Shown in pieces: positions 26,715-35,646 of a DNA stretch of 64,000 nt. Each line of letters begins with the position of its first letter. Positions within the stretch are counted from its first letter, which is position 1. The notes under the pieces were generated by a model. It saw only the letters and a program-made list of their open reading frames with translations, searched no databases and was not told the origin of the DNA. Source of the stretch: Paenibacillus piri (GTDB lineage: Bacteria; Bacillota; Bacilli; Paenibacillales; NBRC-103111); contig NZ_SMRT01000001.1 of assembly GCF_004354045.1 (NCBI RefSeq), forward strand, positions 806,001 to 870,000. Direction: 5' to 3'. The position numbers and the translations under genes were made by a program.

Positions 26715-28382
26715 ATGGGAAACAAGTTGAAATGGGGCATCGCTTCGCTTATTTGCTGCCTGGCCGTGACGGCCGCTTGCAGCAATAACGAGCCTGCAGC
26801 GCCAAAAGCTGCCTCGGGGAACGGGAAAGAGGCGGGCAAGACGGAATCGGCGGACCCGCTGGGCAAATACGATCCGCCGATCGAAATGACGACTTGGCGG
26901 GTAGTGAACTCATCCTTCAAATTCACCAACGGCGAAACGATCAACGACAACGTATGGTACCGGGCCTACAAAGATTTACTGGGGATCAATCTGAAAAACA
27001 TTTGGACGGTTAACGATACGAACGGCTCCGGCGATCAGAAAATTAACGTTTCCATCGCTTCGAACGATATTCCCGATGTCATGGAGGTTAATCCGACACA
27101 GTTTAAACAGTTGGTGGATGCTGATTTGGCCGAGGATTTGACCAAAATATACGAGCAGACGGCTTCGCCGCTGCTGAAGTCGATTGTGGAAATGGACCCG
27201 AATACGCTGAAAGCCGCCTTTCTCAACGGCAAGCTGATGGCGATGCCGAATCCGTATCCCGCGATCGAGCATGCCCGGGTGCTGTGGGTCCGCGCGGATT
27301 GGCTGAAAAATGTGAACCTGCCGGCACCGAAGACGATGCAGGACGTTTATGCCATCTCCAAGGCGTTCGCAACGATGGACCCGGATAAAAACGGGAAAAA
27401 CGATACGTTCGGCCTGGCCGTCAACAAAGATATTACGACAGGCGGCATTGCGGATATTCAAGGCTTTGCGAACGGCTTCCATGCGTATCCGGATTACTGG
27501 ATCAAGGACAGCTCCGGCAAGCTTGCATTCGGCTCGATTCAGCCGGAGATGAAAAATGTGCTGGCCAAGCTGAACGAATTGTACAAAAACGGCGAAATCG
27601 ACAAGGAGTTCGGCGTCAAAGATACGACGCAGATTGGCAAAGACGCCGCCGCCGGCAAAATCGGCCTGGAGTTCGGCCAATGGTGGAATCCTACGCTGCC
27701 GCTGCAATCGGTCGTCGACAACGATCCGAAGGCGGACTGGAAGGCGTACCCGCTCGTCTCCGTCGACGATAAGCCGGCGCTTGCGGCGACAGGCAACCCG
27801 TCCGGCAATTTTTATGTCGCCAAAAAAGGCTCGAAGCATCCGGAAGCGGTCATTAAAATGATGAATCTGTATGTGGAGAAGCTGTACGGCAAAACGCAGG
27901 AGCCGACAAAATACCAGCTGAACGACGGCATTGAAGTGTTTAAATACGGGGCTGTCCGCGGAGGGCCGCCGACGAAAAACTTGAACATTATGGAGAAGGT
28001 CGGCGAGGCGCTGAAAACGAAGGATACGTCGCAATTAAACGACGAGATGAAATCGTTCTACGAAAGCATCCTGAAATTCAGAGCCGGCGACCCGAAGGGC
28101 TGGACCGGTGAAGCTTTGTACGGCCCGGAAGGCTCCACCCGCATACTGGACAAATACATGAAAGAAAAGCTGACGATGCCGACCGCATTTTTCGGCCCGC
28201 CGACGAAATCGCAGGCCAAGGTGCAGCAAACCTTAAAGAAACTGCAGCTGGAGAAGTTCACGAAAATTATTTTGGGGCAAGATCCGGTAGACAGCTTCGA
28301 CAAGTTTGTCGACGACTGGAAAAAGCTAGGCGGCGACCAATGGACGCAGGAAGTGAACGAATGGGCGCAAGCCAACAAATAA
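26715..28382 (+). CDS. extracellular sugar-binding lipoprotein of the ABC importer
   Basis: 555 residues. The lipoprotein signal ends in VTAAC with C22. A Ser/Gly/Lys linker precedes a type-1 solute-binding fold (PPIEMTTWRV, IPDVMEVNPTQF, WLKNVNLPAPKTMQDVY, a calcium-loop-like DPDKNGKND). It is the LplA/YtcQ class that goes with the two permeases above, captures the oligosaccharide outside the membrane and fixes transport specificity. AGGAGGG lies 9 nt before the ATG. It sits between the SDR and the second GH38 gene, away from the permeases. Confidence 0.9.
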   Translation: MGNKLKWGIASLICCLAVTAACSNNEPAAPKAASGNGKEAGKTESADPLGKYDPPIEMTTWRVVNSSFKFTNGETINDNVWYRAYKDLLGINLKNIWTVNDTNGSGDQKINVSIASNDIPDVMEVNPTQFKQLVDADLAEDLTKIYEQTASPLLKSIVEMDPNTLKAAFLNGKLMAMPNPYPAIEHARVLWVRADWLKNVNLPAPKTMQDVYAISKAFATMDPDKNGKNDTFGLAVNKDITTGGIADIQGFANGFHAYPDYWIKDSSGKLAFGSIQPEMKNVLAKLNELYKNGEIDKEFGVKDTTQIGKDAAAGKIGLEFGQWWNPTLPLQSVVDNDPKADWKAYPLVSVDDKPALAATGNPSGNFYVAKKGSKHPEAVIKMMNLYVEKLYGKTQEPTKYQLNDGIEVFKYGAVRGGPPTKNLNIMEKVGEALKTKDTSQLNDEMKSFYESILKFRAGDPKGWTGEALYGPEGSTRILDKYMKEKLTMPTAFFGPPTKSQAKVQQTLKKLQLEKFTKIILGQDPVDSFDKFVDDWKKLGGDQWTQEVNEWAQANK

Positions 28383-28389
28383 ATATTGC

Positions 28390-28425
28390 CCCCCTTGATG
28401 ACCGGCTCGTTCGGCGTCGAGGGGG
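28390..28425 (+). other. hairpin after the binding-protein gene, no T tract
   Basis: CCCCCTTGA (28390-28398) pairs with TCGAGGGGG (28417-28425) with one wobble. A-rich sequence follows instead of T. Such hairpins after binding-protein genes often protect the upstream mRNA 3' end or partly attenuate, raising binding protein over its neighbours. Confidence 0.5.
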
Positions 28426-28449
28426 AAATTCTCCGAAGGTGGTTTGTAC

Positions 28450-31020
28450 ATGACAGCCCGGAAGCAAAACTTGTATGTCGCGCATTCTACTCACCTGGAC
28501 CTTTACTGGATCGGGACGCAGCCGGAATGTCTGGAAATCGGCGCGCAAATTATTGACGATGCGGTCAGGCTGGCGGTTCAACATGCCGGGTTTACGTTTC
28601 TGCTCGATACGGTCCGCTTTCTCGAATATTATTTGGCCAAGCATCCGGACAATACGTCCGTCGTCAAAAAATTGTTCGACGAAGGCCGGTTCGAGATCGC
28701 AGCCTGCTATACGGACCGGTTGGAAAACAGCCATGACGGCGAGTCGCTCGTCCGCAATGTGCAATACGGCAAAAAAGTGTTGAATCGGCTGATCGGCCTG
28801 AATACCGAGCTCGCTTATCACCCGGATTTGCCCGGGCTTGCCGAGCAATCCCCGCAAATTTATAAAAAAAGCGGGGTCCGCTATTATTTGTTTGCCCGCG
28901 GATTTGCACGAGGCGGCAGATTTTGGTGGAAAGGCCTCGATGACAGCCGGATCGTCGCCTATAATTTTCCGGTTCATTACTCGTATTACAACATCGAGAA
29001 GGAAATCATTCCTTATTTGACCCAAACGAAGCGCAGCATTCAGGCGGAGGATGTATTAATTTCGTGCTCGGCCGGCGATCTTGGAGCCGCCAACACGTTT
29101 TTTTCTAAAGACGCGGATGGCAAATGGGATCGGGTGCCGCTCATGGAAACGATTGAAGCTTTAAACGTGCGCTATCCCGAACTGAACGTTCAAATGTCCA
29201 ATGTCAAGTCGGTTTTGGACCGGATGGATACCCGAAATTTGGAGGTCAGATCGGGTGAATATCCGTCCAAATGGGGAACCTTCGGCGGGTCGGCCAACAA
29301 CGTGCGCATTGCGCAAATGGATGCGCAGGCAAGCGCTCTCCTGCTGGAGGCCGAAAAGTACAGCACGATTTGCGATTTGCTGGGGATAGCGGTGGAACGG
29401 GGAGCGGCTCCGGTCAACCCGTTAAAGCATAGAGGCGGCTCCGGCGGCTCGCGCAATTATTTCGAGCTGCGGCAGCATCCGACCTGTCTCGAGGAATGGT
29501 TCGATTTCGCCTGGAGGCTGCAGCTTGTAACCCAGGACCATAATTACGGCGGCATCGGCGGCATGCAGTCGAATTTTGACAGGTTCCTGTACAAAAGCTG
29601 TGCGATCCGGATTGCCGAAGACATCCGAAACCAATGCTTGAACCGCCTCGTTTCGCATATCCGGCCTCAATCCGGGCAAGCTTCAGTCGTCGTGTTTAAC
29701 TCGCTGAATTGGGAGCGGACGGAACATGTCTGCATCGGGGGAGACTGCCTGGACGAACGGAAAACGTATGTCGCTGCGGATAGCTCGGGCAACCGCTCGC
29801 CGGTCATTCGCACACCGGAAGGCTATACGTTCGCCGCATCCGCCGTCCCGTCGTTGGGATATAAAACATTTTCAATCGAAGAAGCGGATAAGATTCCGGA
29901 GGCGGTTCCGGACAAACGGACAATGATGAATAAAGATCGAATCATCATCGTAAATCCATTTTATGAGGTCGTTATCGATCGAAATTCAGGCTCCTTGATT
30001 TATGTAAAAGACGTTCAATTAAATCGCACGGTCATTGAAAATCCCGATTTTTTATCAGTCGATTTATTCGCGGACCGGTCATTTTCGGTCAGTGAAAAGG
30101 TTCACGATAAACAGCCGCTCGAAAGCTCCAAACATCATGTGCGAAGCGTTGAAATCACCGAAGACCATGCCTATTGGACGAAGGTGGAAACGGTCACCGA
30201 GATTGGCCATTCGAAGCTGGTCATGCAAATTTACGTCGACCATTGCAAGAAGGAAATCCGAGTCATCCCTACCCTGTTCTGGATCGGGGAAAAAGAAGTG
30301 CAGCTTAATATGAATCTCGGTTTTGTTTCTGAATTTGCCAGAGTTCATTACGCGGTTCCTTACGGCGTGCAGCAAATGGGCCGTTTCCTTGACGAGGAAA
30401 GGCCGTGGGCCGGCGATGAAATCAGCCCCGAACTGTATGAGCGCTACCGCGAGGCCATAGGGTGGATGGTTCTGGAGAGCGCCGACGCCGGCATTTGTGT
30501 AAGCAGCAGCCAAACGTCCTTTGATTTTGACCGCGGAGGTTTGCGCGCGATGTTGCTTCGCGTTGTACGGAGCGGCGGCGATCAGGACGTCATTTTTCGA
30601 AACGAAGGCAAGCTGAGCTGGGAGTTCCGCATTACGTCATATTGCGGCGATTGGCAGCGCGAACGCGCCTACCGCACCGGTTGGGAGAGACAGTATCCGC
30701 TTTGCCCCATTCTGAATAACGGAGCCGGCGAACCGGTCGCTCCGAAGCTTGTACTTCCCCCCTCATGCTCGTGGCTTGATACGGGTGGCGAAGGCGTTGT
30801 AACGGTATTGAAAAAATCCGAAGCCGACTCCGAAGCCTGCATATTGCGAGCCTTCAACAGCACCTCCGGAGCGGCTGAATTCGCTGTCGCAACGAGTCTG
30901 CCGGTGCAGGATATGGAAAGCTGCGATCTAAATGAAACGGTGTGCGGAGACGAGTTGAACAGGCTTGACCCTTACGAGATCAAAACGATACGAATGAACA
31001 TAAGGAGAGATGGTGTATGA
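28450..31020 (+). CDS. GH38-like glycosidase (alpha-mannosidase family), paralogue 2
   Basis: 856 residues, clearly paralogous along the whole length to the protein at 23278-25839. The same residues are kept at the same positions: H15, D17, D126, and H364 in QDHNYGG. Blocks such as CYTDRLEN, HDGESL, FARGF, GRFWWKGLDDSR and FPVHYSYYNI are nearly identical, while the C-terminal sandwich varies more. No signal peptide. AAGGTGG precedes ATG 28450. The RraA-family gene starts within its last codon (4-nt overlap). Retention of two intact copies suggests different linkages or an obligate pair. Confidence 0.75.
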   Translation: MTARKQNLYVAHSTHLDLYWIGTQPECLEIGAQIIDDAVRLAVQHAGFTFLLDTVRFLEYYLAKHPDNTSVVKKLFDEGRFEIAACYTDRLENSHDGESLVRNVQYGKKVLNRLIGLNTELAYHPDLPGLAEQSPQIYKKSGVRYYLFARGFARGGRFWWKGLDDSRIVAYNFPVHYSYYNIEKEIIPYLTQTKRSIQAEDVLISCSAGDLGAANTFFSKDADGKWDRVPLMETIEALNVRYPELNVQMSNVKSVLDRMDTRNLEVRSGEYPSKWGTFGGSANNVRIAQMDAQASALLLEAEKYSTICDLLGIAVERGAAPVNPLKHRGGSGGSRNYFELRQHPTCLEEWFDFAWRLQLVTQDHNYGGIGGMQSNFDRFLYKSCAIRIAEDIRNQCLNRLVSHIRPQSGQASVVVFNSLNWERTEHVCIGGDCLDERKTYVAADSSGNRSPVIRTPEGYTFAASAVPSLGYKTFSIEEADKIPEAVPDKRTMMNKDRIIIVNPFYEVVIDRNSGSLIYVKDVQLNRTVIENPDFLSVDLFADRSFSVSEKVHDKQPLESSKHHVRSVEITEDHAYWTKVETVTEIGHSKLVMQIYVDHCKKEIRVIPTLFWIGEKEVQLNMNLGFVSEFARVHYAVPYGVQQMGRFLDEERPWAGDEISPELYERYREAIGWMVLESADAGICVSSSQTSFDFDRGGLRAMLLRVVRSGGDQDVIFRNEGKLSWEFRITSYCGDWQRERAYRTGWERQYPLCPILNNGAGEPVAPKLVLPPSCSWLDTGGEGVVTVLKKSEADSEACILRAFNSTSGAAEFAVATSLPVQDMESCDLNETVCGDELNRLDPYEIKTIRMNIRRDGV

Positions 31021-31724
31021 CAACGACAAATATGCCGGTTGCCTTGAATATCGCCGACATTTCGGAACGCTTTTTGAAATGCAATACAGCGACGATCTAC
31101 GATGTAATGGACCGGATGGGCTACCCGCATCAATGTTTGGATTTAACAATTAGAGGGCTGGACCGCCGAATGCGCATCGCCGGCCCCGCATTTACGGTTC
31201 GCGGAACGCGCGAGCCGCGCTTTGACGACAATTTTCCAAGACCGGAGCTCAAAAACTTCGGCCTGTTAAAGGCGATTACACCGGGCAGTGTCGTCGTCAT
31301 TAATGCGGAAAAAGATATGAATGTCGGCCATTGGGGAGAAATGATGAGCCTGACTGCAAGACAGCACGGCGCTGTCGGTGCGGTGATTGATGGCGGTACC
31401 CGGGACATGGAAAGCATCCTGAACATTCCGGACTGGTCGCTGTTTGCAAAATATACAAGTCCGATCGAAAGCAAGGGGCGCTGGCGCAGTCAGGAATTCG
31501 GCGCGCCGATCTTTATGACGGGTACGACGACGAGCGAGGTGCTTGTGCGGCCCGGTGATTTTATTGTTGGCGACGGTGACGGCATTATGGTAATCCCTCA
31601 CGAAATCGTGATGGAGGTTCTGGAAAAAACGGAAGTGATGGAAATCAATGAGGAAGGAACTCGTAAAGACTTGCTGAGCGGGGATCCGATCGATGTCGTG
31701 TACAAACGTTACGGGAGATTATAA
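31017..31724 (+). CDS. RraA-family protein (class II aldolase/decarboxylase type)
   Basis: 235 residues of the RraA-like fold shared by HMG/CHA aldolases, oxaloacetate decarboxylases and the RNase E inhibitor. NATIYD-like NTATIYDVMDRMG lies near the N-terminus. VGHWGE is at residues 103-108, and GGTRDMES carries R129 and D130 that bind substrate and metal. GDGDGIMVIP completes the site. In a catabolic operon an aldolase or decarboxylase acting on a 2-keto acid is more likely than RNase control. It starts in ATGA overlap with the GH38 gene. Confidence 0.8.
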   Translation: MTTTNMPVALNIADISERFLKCNTATIYDVMDRMGYPHQCLDLTIRGLDRRMRIAGPAFTVRGTREPRFDDNFPRPELKNFGLLKAITPGSVVVINAEKDMNVGHWGEMMSLTARQHGAVGAVIDGGTRDMESILNIPDWSLFAKYTSPIESKGRWRSQEFGAPIFMTGTTTSEVLVRPGDFIVGDGDGIMVIPHEIVMEVLEKTEVMEINEEGTRKDLLSGDPIDVVYKRYGRL

Positions 31725-31787
31725 AGCGAACTGAAGCTCAATCAGCTGTTATGTATCTATAATTAAATGCAGAGGAGGAGAAGCCTA

Positions 31788-32750
31788 ATGAAACTGGCCG
31801 AGATGTTTACGCCTTATCCGGATCGACTGTGGAAGCTTGCCAGGCAAGTCGGCGTCACCCATGCGGTTGCCAAATTACCGTATGACGAACAGGGTGTCAA
31901 ACCGTGGGAGTTTACTTATTTGCTTCATATGAAAACAAGATTCGAGGATTACGGCTTTCAATTGGAGGTTATCGAACCCGCGCCGACGAACAACAAGATT
32001 AAACTGGGCCTGCCTGGACGGGATGAAGAAATTGAAATTATGAAGGAATTGATTACCAATATGGGCGCGCTGAACATCCCGGTGCTTTGTTACAATTTTA
32101 TGGCCCAATTCGGCTGGTTTCGCACCTCGACCACGACCGTTTCACGAGGCGGGGCGCTCGTGTCCAGCTATGATCATTCAATCATGTTGAACGCTCCTCT
32201 TACCGAAGCCGGCATCGTAACGGAAGAACAAATGTGGGAACATTTCGCCTATTTTCTGGAAAGGATCGTACCGGTTGCTGAAAAGGCCAAGGTGAAGCTG
32301 GCATTGCATCCGGATGATCCGCCGATTTCACCGGTTCGCGGCATCGCCCGAATTTTCCGCAATGCTGAAGCGTTACAGCGCGCGATTGATATGGTACCGA
32401 GCGAATATAACGGCATTACGTTGTGCCAAGGAAATATGGCCGCGGCCGGGGAAGACATTCCGGCGCTCATCCGCCGCTTCAGCAAACAAAACAAACTGTT
32501 CTTCTCCCATTTTCGCGATATTCGGGGGACGGCGGCCAAGTTCGAGGAAGCGTTTCATGACGACGGCATTACCGATATGTTCGCTGCAATGAAGACATAT
32601 GTGGAAGTCGGCTTCAACGGCCCGCTTCGTCCGGACCATGTGCCTACGATGGAAGGGGAAGGCAACGACAAGCCGGGCTATGAAACGGTCGGTCGGCTGT
32701 TTGCCGTCGGATATATTAAAGGATTGCTGGAAGGCGCGCAAAAAAGTTGA
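31788..32750 (+). CDS. mannonate dehydratase (UxuA)-family protein, divergent
   Basis: 320 residues, a TIM barrel shorter than UxuA (about 350-390). HPDDPP (H174), LCQGN (C213), FSHFRD (H241) and RPDH (D283) match the manganese ligands of mannonate dehydratase. Two family motifs differ: the usual CTGS is CQGN here, and RPDHGR is RPDHVP. UxuA turns D-mannonate into 2-keto-3-deoxygluconate; this variant may act on a related aldonate. AGGAGGAG precedes ATG 31788. It closes the GH38 operon, 63 nt after the RraA gene. Confidence 0.8.
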   Translation: MKLAEMFTPYPDRLWKLARQVGVTHAVAKLPYDEQGVKPWEFTYLLHMKTRFEDYGFQLEVIEPAPTNNKIKLGLPGRDEEIEIMKELITNMGALNIPVLCYNFMAQFGWFRTSTTTVSRGGALVSSYDHSIMLNAPLTEAGIVTEEQMWEHFAYFLERIVPVAEKAKVKLALHPDDPPISPVRGIARIFRNAEALQRAIDMVPSEYNGITLCQGNMAAAGEDIPALIRRFSKQNKLFFSHFRDIRGTAAKFEEAFHDDGITDMFAAMKTYVEVGFNGPLRPDHVPTMEGEGNDKPGYETVGRLFAVGYIKGLLEGAQKS

Positions 32751-32833
32751 TTGTAACCGGGACAAGTGCTATTTCCTCCGCTCCGCTCATACAATGTATT
32801 GTACAAGTCGGGATGAAACGGAGGGATGATCTT

Positions 32834-33112
32834 GTGAAAGGAACGAAAAACATTTTGTATATGGGGCTGGCGCTGGGCATGCTGTTTTATGCCGTCCCGA
32901 GGTTGGATATTGGCTCGGGTTTAACGCTGCCGACCGTATTCGGCGTCGTATGGGTCGTATTTGCGCTTATGATAATCGCCGCCCACCTGCACGAAATTCT
33001 CGGGGTCGAGGAAGAGACGAAGCGGGAGATCGCCAAAGTCAAGCGAATGAAGCGGTGGCAGCTGGAGCAATTGGTCCGGGGCAAGCGCAAAATGCTGCAG
33101 TTCCGTAAATAA
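32834..33112 (+). CDS. small membrane protein of unknown function
   Basis: 92 residues. Two hydrophobic segments (about residues 8-20 and 28-50) are followed by an amphipathic, Lys/Arg-rich tail (about 58-92) that probably lies in the cytoplasm. GGAGGG 8 nt before GTG 32834 fixes the start; the frame is open further back into 32747 but has no ribosome site. A terminator follows directly. Not recognised. Confidence 0.65.
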   Translation: MKGTKNILYMGLALGMLFYAVPRLDIGSGLTLPTVFGVVWVVFALMIIAAHLHEILGVEEETKREIAKVKRMKRWQLEQLVRGKRKMLQFRK

Positions 33113-33120
33113 TAATAAAT

Positions 33121-33158
33121 AAGCCGGTTCCCTCGATTCGCAGGGCGCCGGCTTTTTT
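33121..33158 (+). terminator. terminator after the small membrane protein gene
   Basis: AAGCCGG (33121-33127) pairs with CCGGCTT (33148-33154), with an inner CCCT/AGGG stem and six T. Confidence 0.85.
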
Positions 33159-33233
33159 CTGTTGCCGGCTTCGCACTACCTAGACGAACCGGGGAAGTTG
33201 AAGCGGCATATGGTTGTGCGGTCTTTCGGCTTA

Positions 33234-33551
33234 TTACAAAAGCGAGATGACAAGCAGCTCGTACAGCACGAGCGGGAGAATGACATTGTTAAACGCGTAC
33301 GGATTAAACGTCGGATTGAAAAATCCGCGGACATGGCCGTCCAACGGCCTTAAGAAAATATGCGTAGCGTCGATATGAACGATAAAGCCGTCATACGCCT
33401 GGCCGTGAATCGTTTGCGCGCGAACCGGCCGGTTCATATGGCTGGAACAAATTCCGTGAACATGGTCCTTTATTTTTTGCAGCGATTCCAGCGTTTCCGG
33501 TTTCATTAGATACACAGGCTCCGACTGAACGGCAGGGGGCTGATTAAGCAT
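33234..33551 (-). CDS. small protein with an LSm/SH3-like barrel signature, unknown
   Basis: 105 residues. The middle part RPVRAQTIHGQAYDGFIVHID followed by ATHIFLRP has the strand-turn-strand look of small Sm-like or SH3-like barrels found in Bacillales. A hydrophobic C-terminus (NNVILPLVLYELLVISLL) could associate with the membrane. GGAGGTG lies a few nt before the ATG. It is convergent with the small membrane protein gene and divergent from the ytoI-like gene. Function unknown. Confidence 0.55.
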   Translation of the reverse strand: MLNQPPAVQSEPVYLMKPETLESLQKIKDHVHGICSSHMNRPVRAQTIHGQAYDGFIVHIDATHIFLRPLDGHVRGFFNPTFNPYAFNNVILPLVLYELLVISLL

Positions 33552-33730
33552 ATAAGCACCTCCAACTTTTTCTTCTTTATTCTATGCGGATGCCCAGTTT
33601 TGGTTCATTGGAATCGCAATTTGCCGGAAAATGAGCCGGTTATCCGTCATGGGGCTTTTGTTTGCGCGATATTCCGTATATAATCAATAGTACAGAGTGA
33701 TACAGTGAATCGAAACGGGGTGCAACAGTT

Positions 33731-35068
33731 TTGGACCAGACAATGCAGGAAGCCGCTACAAAGCATGAGCAAATTTTGAAATATATCGAAAGCCTCAAGA
33801 TCGGCTCCAAAATATCGGTGCGCAAAGTCGCCGAAAAGCTGGAGGTCAGCGAGGGCACCGCATACCGCGCGATCAAGGAAGCGGATAATTTGGGTCTGGT
33901 CAGCACCAAGGAGCGGGTCGGCACCGTCCGTGTGGAAAAAAAGCTGCGCGACAACATCGACAAGCTGACTTTTGCCGAAGTGGTCAATATGGTGGACGGC
34001 GAGGTGCTCGGCGGTCGGAACGGGCTGCAAAAAACGTTGAACAAGTTCGTCATAGGCGCGATGCAGCAGGACGCGATGATGCGTTATATCGACCCGGGCA
34101 GCCTGCTTATTATCGGCAACCGGAGCAGGGCGCATTCCAATGCGCTGGAGCAGGGAGCGGGCGTGCTGATCACGGGCGGGTTCGGCACGAGCGACGAGGT
34201 GAAGAAGCTGGCGGATCAGCTGGAGCTGCCGATTATTTCAAGCAGCTACGATACGTTTACGGTAGCCTCCATGATCAACAGAGCGATTTACGACCGTCTG
34301 ATCAAGAAAAAAATATTGCTGATCGAGGACATCGTTCCCCCCGATATGAAGGTCGAGGTGCTCAAAGGACATCATACGCTCCAGGATTGGCAGCGTCTGA
34401 ACGAACATACGGGCCACAGCCGGTTTCCGGTGGTGGACGATTGGAACCGGTTGACGGGAATGATTACATCGAAGGATTTGATCGGCGCGCAATCCGACCA
34501 GACGTTGGATAAGCTGATGACGCGCAGCCCGCTGACGGTGGCTATGAATACGTCGGTGGCTTCGGCGGCGCATACGATGGTATGGGAAGGCATCGACTTG
34601 CTGCCGGTGATCGATACGGGACGTAAAGTGCTGGCGGTCATAAGCCGCAAGGATGTGCTGAAAGCGATGCAGCAGATTCAACGTCAGCCGCAAAACGGCG
34701 AAACGTTCGAGGATTTGATCTGGTCGGGATTTGAGGAGGAGCGGGGCAAGGAAGGGCAAACCGTATTCCGCGGGGCCATTACGCCGCAAATGACGAATCA
34801 GCTGGGGACCGTGTCCGAGGGCGTGCTGACGATCCTGATGAAGCAAGCGGCTTACCATGTCGTTCAGGATGTGAAAAAGGGCGACCTCGTGATGGACAAC
34901 ATGTCCTCCTATTTCGTCAAGCCGGTGCAGATCGACAGCCAGATCGAAATCCGTCCGAAAATTATCGAGGTCAGCCGCAAGTTCGGCAAAATCGACGTCG
35001 GCATCTACAATGGTCAGACACTCGTCGCCAAAGCGATGATGACCGCGCAATTTATCGACCAAGTATAA
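33731..35068 (+). CDS. ytoI: YtoI-like regulator: HTH, DRTGG, two CBS and hotdog domains
   Basis: 445 residues. An N-terminal winged helix (KISVRKVAEKLEVSEGTAYRAIKEA) is followed by a DRTGG domain (about 75-185) and a CBS pair (about 195-310, with DLLPVIDTG and AVISRKDVL). A C-terminal hotdog/thioesterase-like domain ends the protein (GVLTILMKQAAYHVV). CBS pairs bind adenine nucleotides, so it may sense energy state. TTG 33731 follows CGGGGTG. A TATAAT at 33679-33684 may be the -10. In Bacillus ytoI lies beside ytpI, as here. Confidence 0.88.
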   Translation: MDQTMQEAATKHEQILKYIESLKIGSKISVRKVAEKLEVSEGTAYRAIKEADNLGLVSTKERVGTVRVEKKLRDNIDKLTFAEVVNMVDGEVLGGRNGLQKTLNKFVIGAMQQDAMMRYIDPGSLLIIGNRSRAHSNALEQGAGVLITGGFGTSDEVKKLADQLELPIISSSYDTFTVASMINRAIYDRLIKKKILLIEDIVPPDMKVEVLKGHHTLQDWQRLNEHTGHSRFPVVDDWNRLTGMITSKDLIGAQSDQTLDKLMTRSPLTVAMNTSVASAAHTMVWEGIDLLPVIDTGRKVLAVISRKDVLKAMQQIQRQPQNGETFEDLIWSGFEEERGKEGQTVFRGAITPQMTNQLGTVSEGVLTILMKQAAYHVVQDVKKGDLVMDNMSSYFVKPVQIDSQIEIRPKIIEVSRKFGKIDVGIYNGQTLVAKAMMTAQFIDQV

Positions 35069-35194
35069 GCCGGGCGCGGATAAGGGCTGCGATCAGGCTG
35101 CCGCACAGGCCCGCAAGTTAGCCGACAGGTATGTACGGTCCGGAGGCTCCGTGCGCAACGCGGTTATTACACGACGGCCTTGCCGCTCCCTTTG

Positions 35195-35482
35195 TTACAG
35201 CCGGTTATACTGGCTGTGGTTGCGCAGCCCGGCGAACAGATTGAACATGCCGAGCAGGAAGCAGATCACGCCGAAGACGCGGCGCAGGTTCGAATCGGTA
35301 AAGAAAAACAGCTGGGATACGGCAATGACAAGCAGCATGACGCCCATGGCGATGTTCATCCGGGCCGTATACAGCCCGCGCTGCTTCACATCTTCGGTCC
35401 GGCGGGAGCGGAAGCTGTAATATACCGATAAAACCAAAGGAACGAGAATAAATACGGGCAGCAATGATTGTACGATTTCCAT
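35195..35482 (-). CDS. ytpI: YtpI family membrane protein
   Basis: About 95 residues with three hydrophobic segments (SLLPVFILVPLVLSVYYS, MNIAMGVMLLVIAVSQLFFF, VFGVICFLLGMFNLFAGL). Length and position next to the ytoI-like gene fit YtpI of Bacillus (about 100 residues). ATG 35482 (MEIVQSLL) is chosen at the start of the conserved part; an in-frame ATG at 35518 would add 12 residues. Function unknown. Confidence 0.75.
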   Translation of the reverse strand: MEIVQSLLPVFILVPLVLSVYYSFRSRRTEDVKQRGLYTARMNIAMGVMLLVIAVSQLFFFTDSNLRRVFGVICFLLGMFNLFAGLRNHSQYNRL

Positions 35483-35646
35483 GAAGGCAGGCACATCCTT
35501 TATCGTGTCGTAATACATCCGGCGAACGGATGGAACGGGACAAGCCCTCCGTACGGGCCGTGACATGTCGGAACGTAAATTCGAACATTAATAATGTAAC
35601 GATTTTTGGCCGCAAATGCAATCTGCGGCAATGTTCCGCCCGCCTT

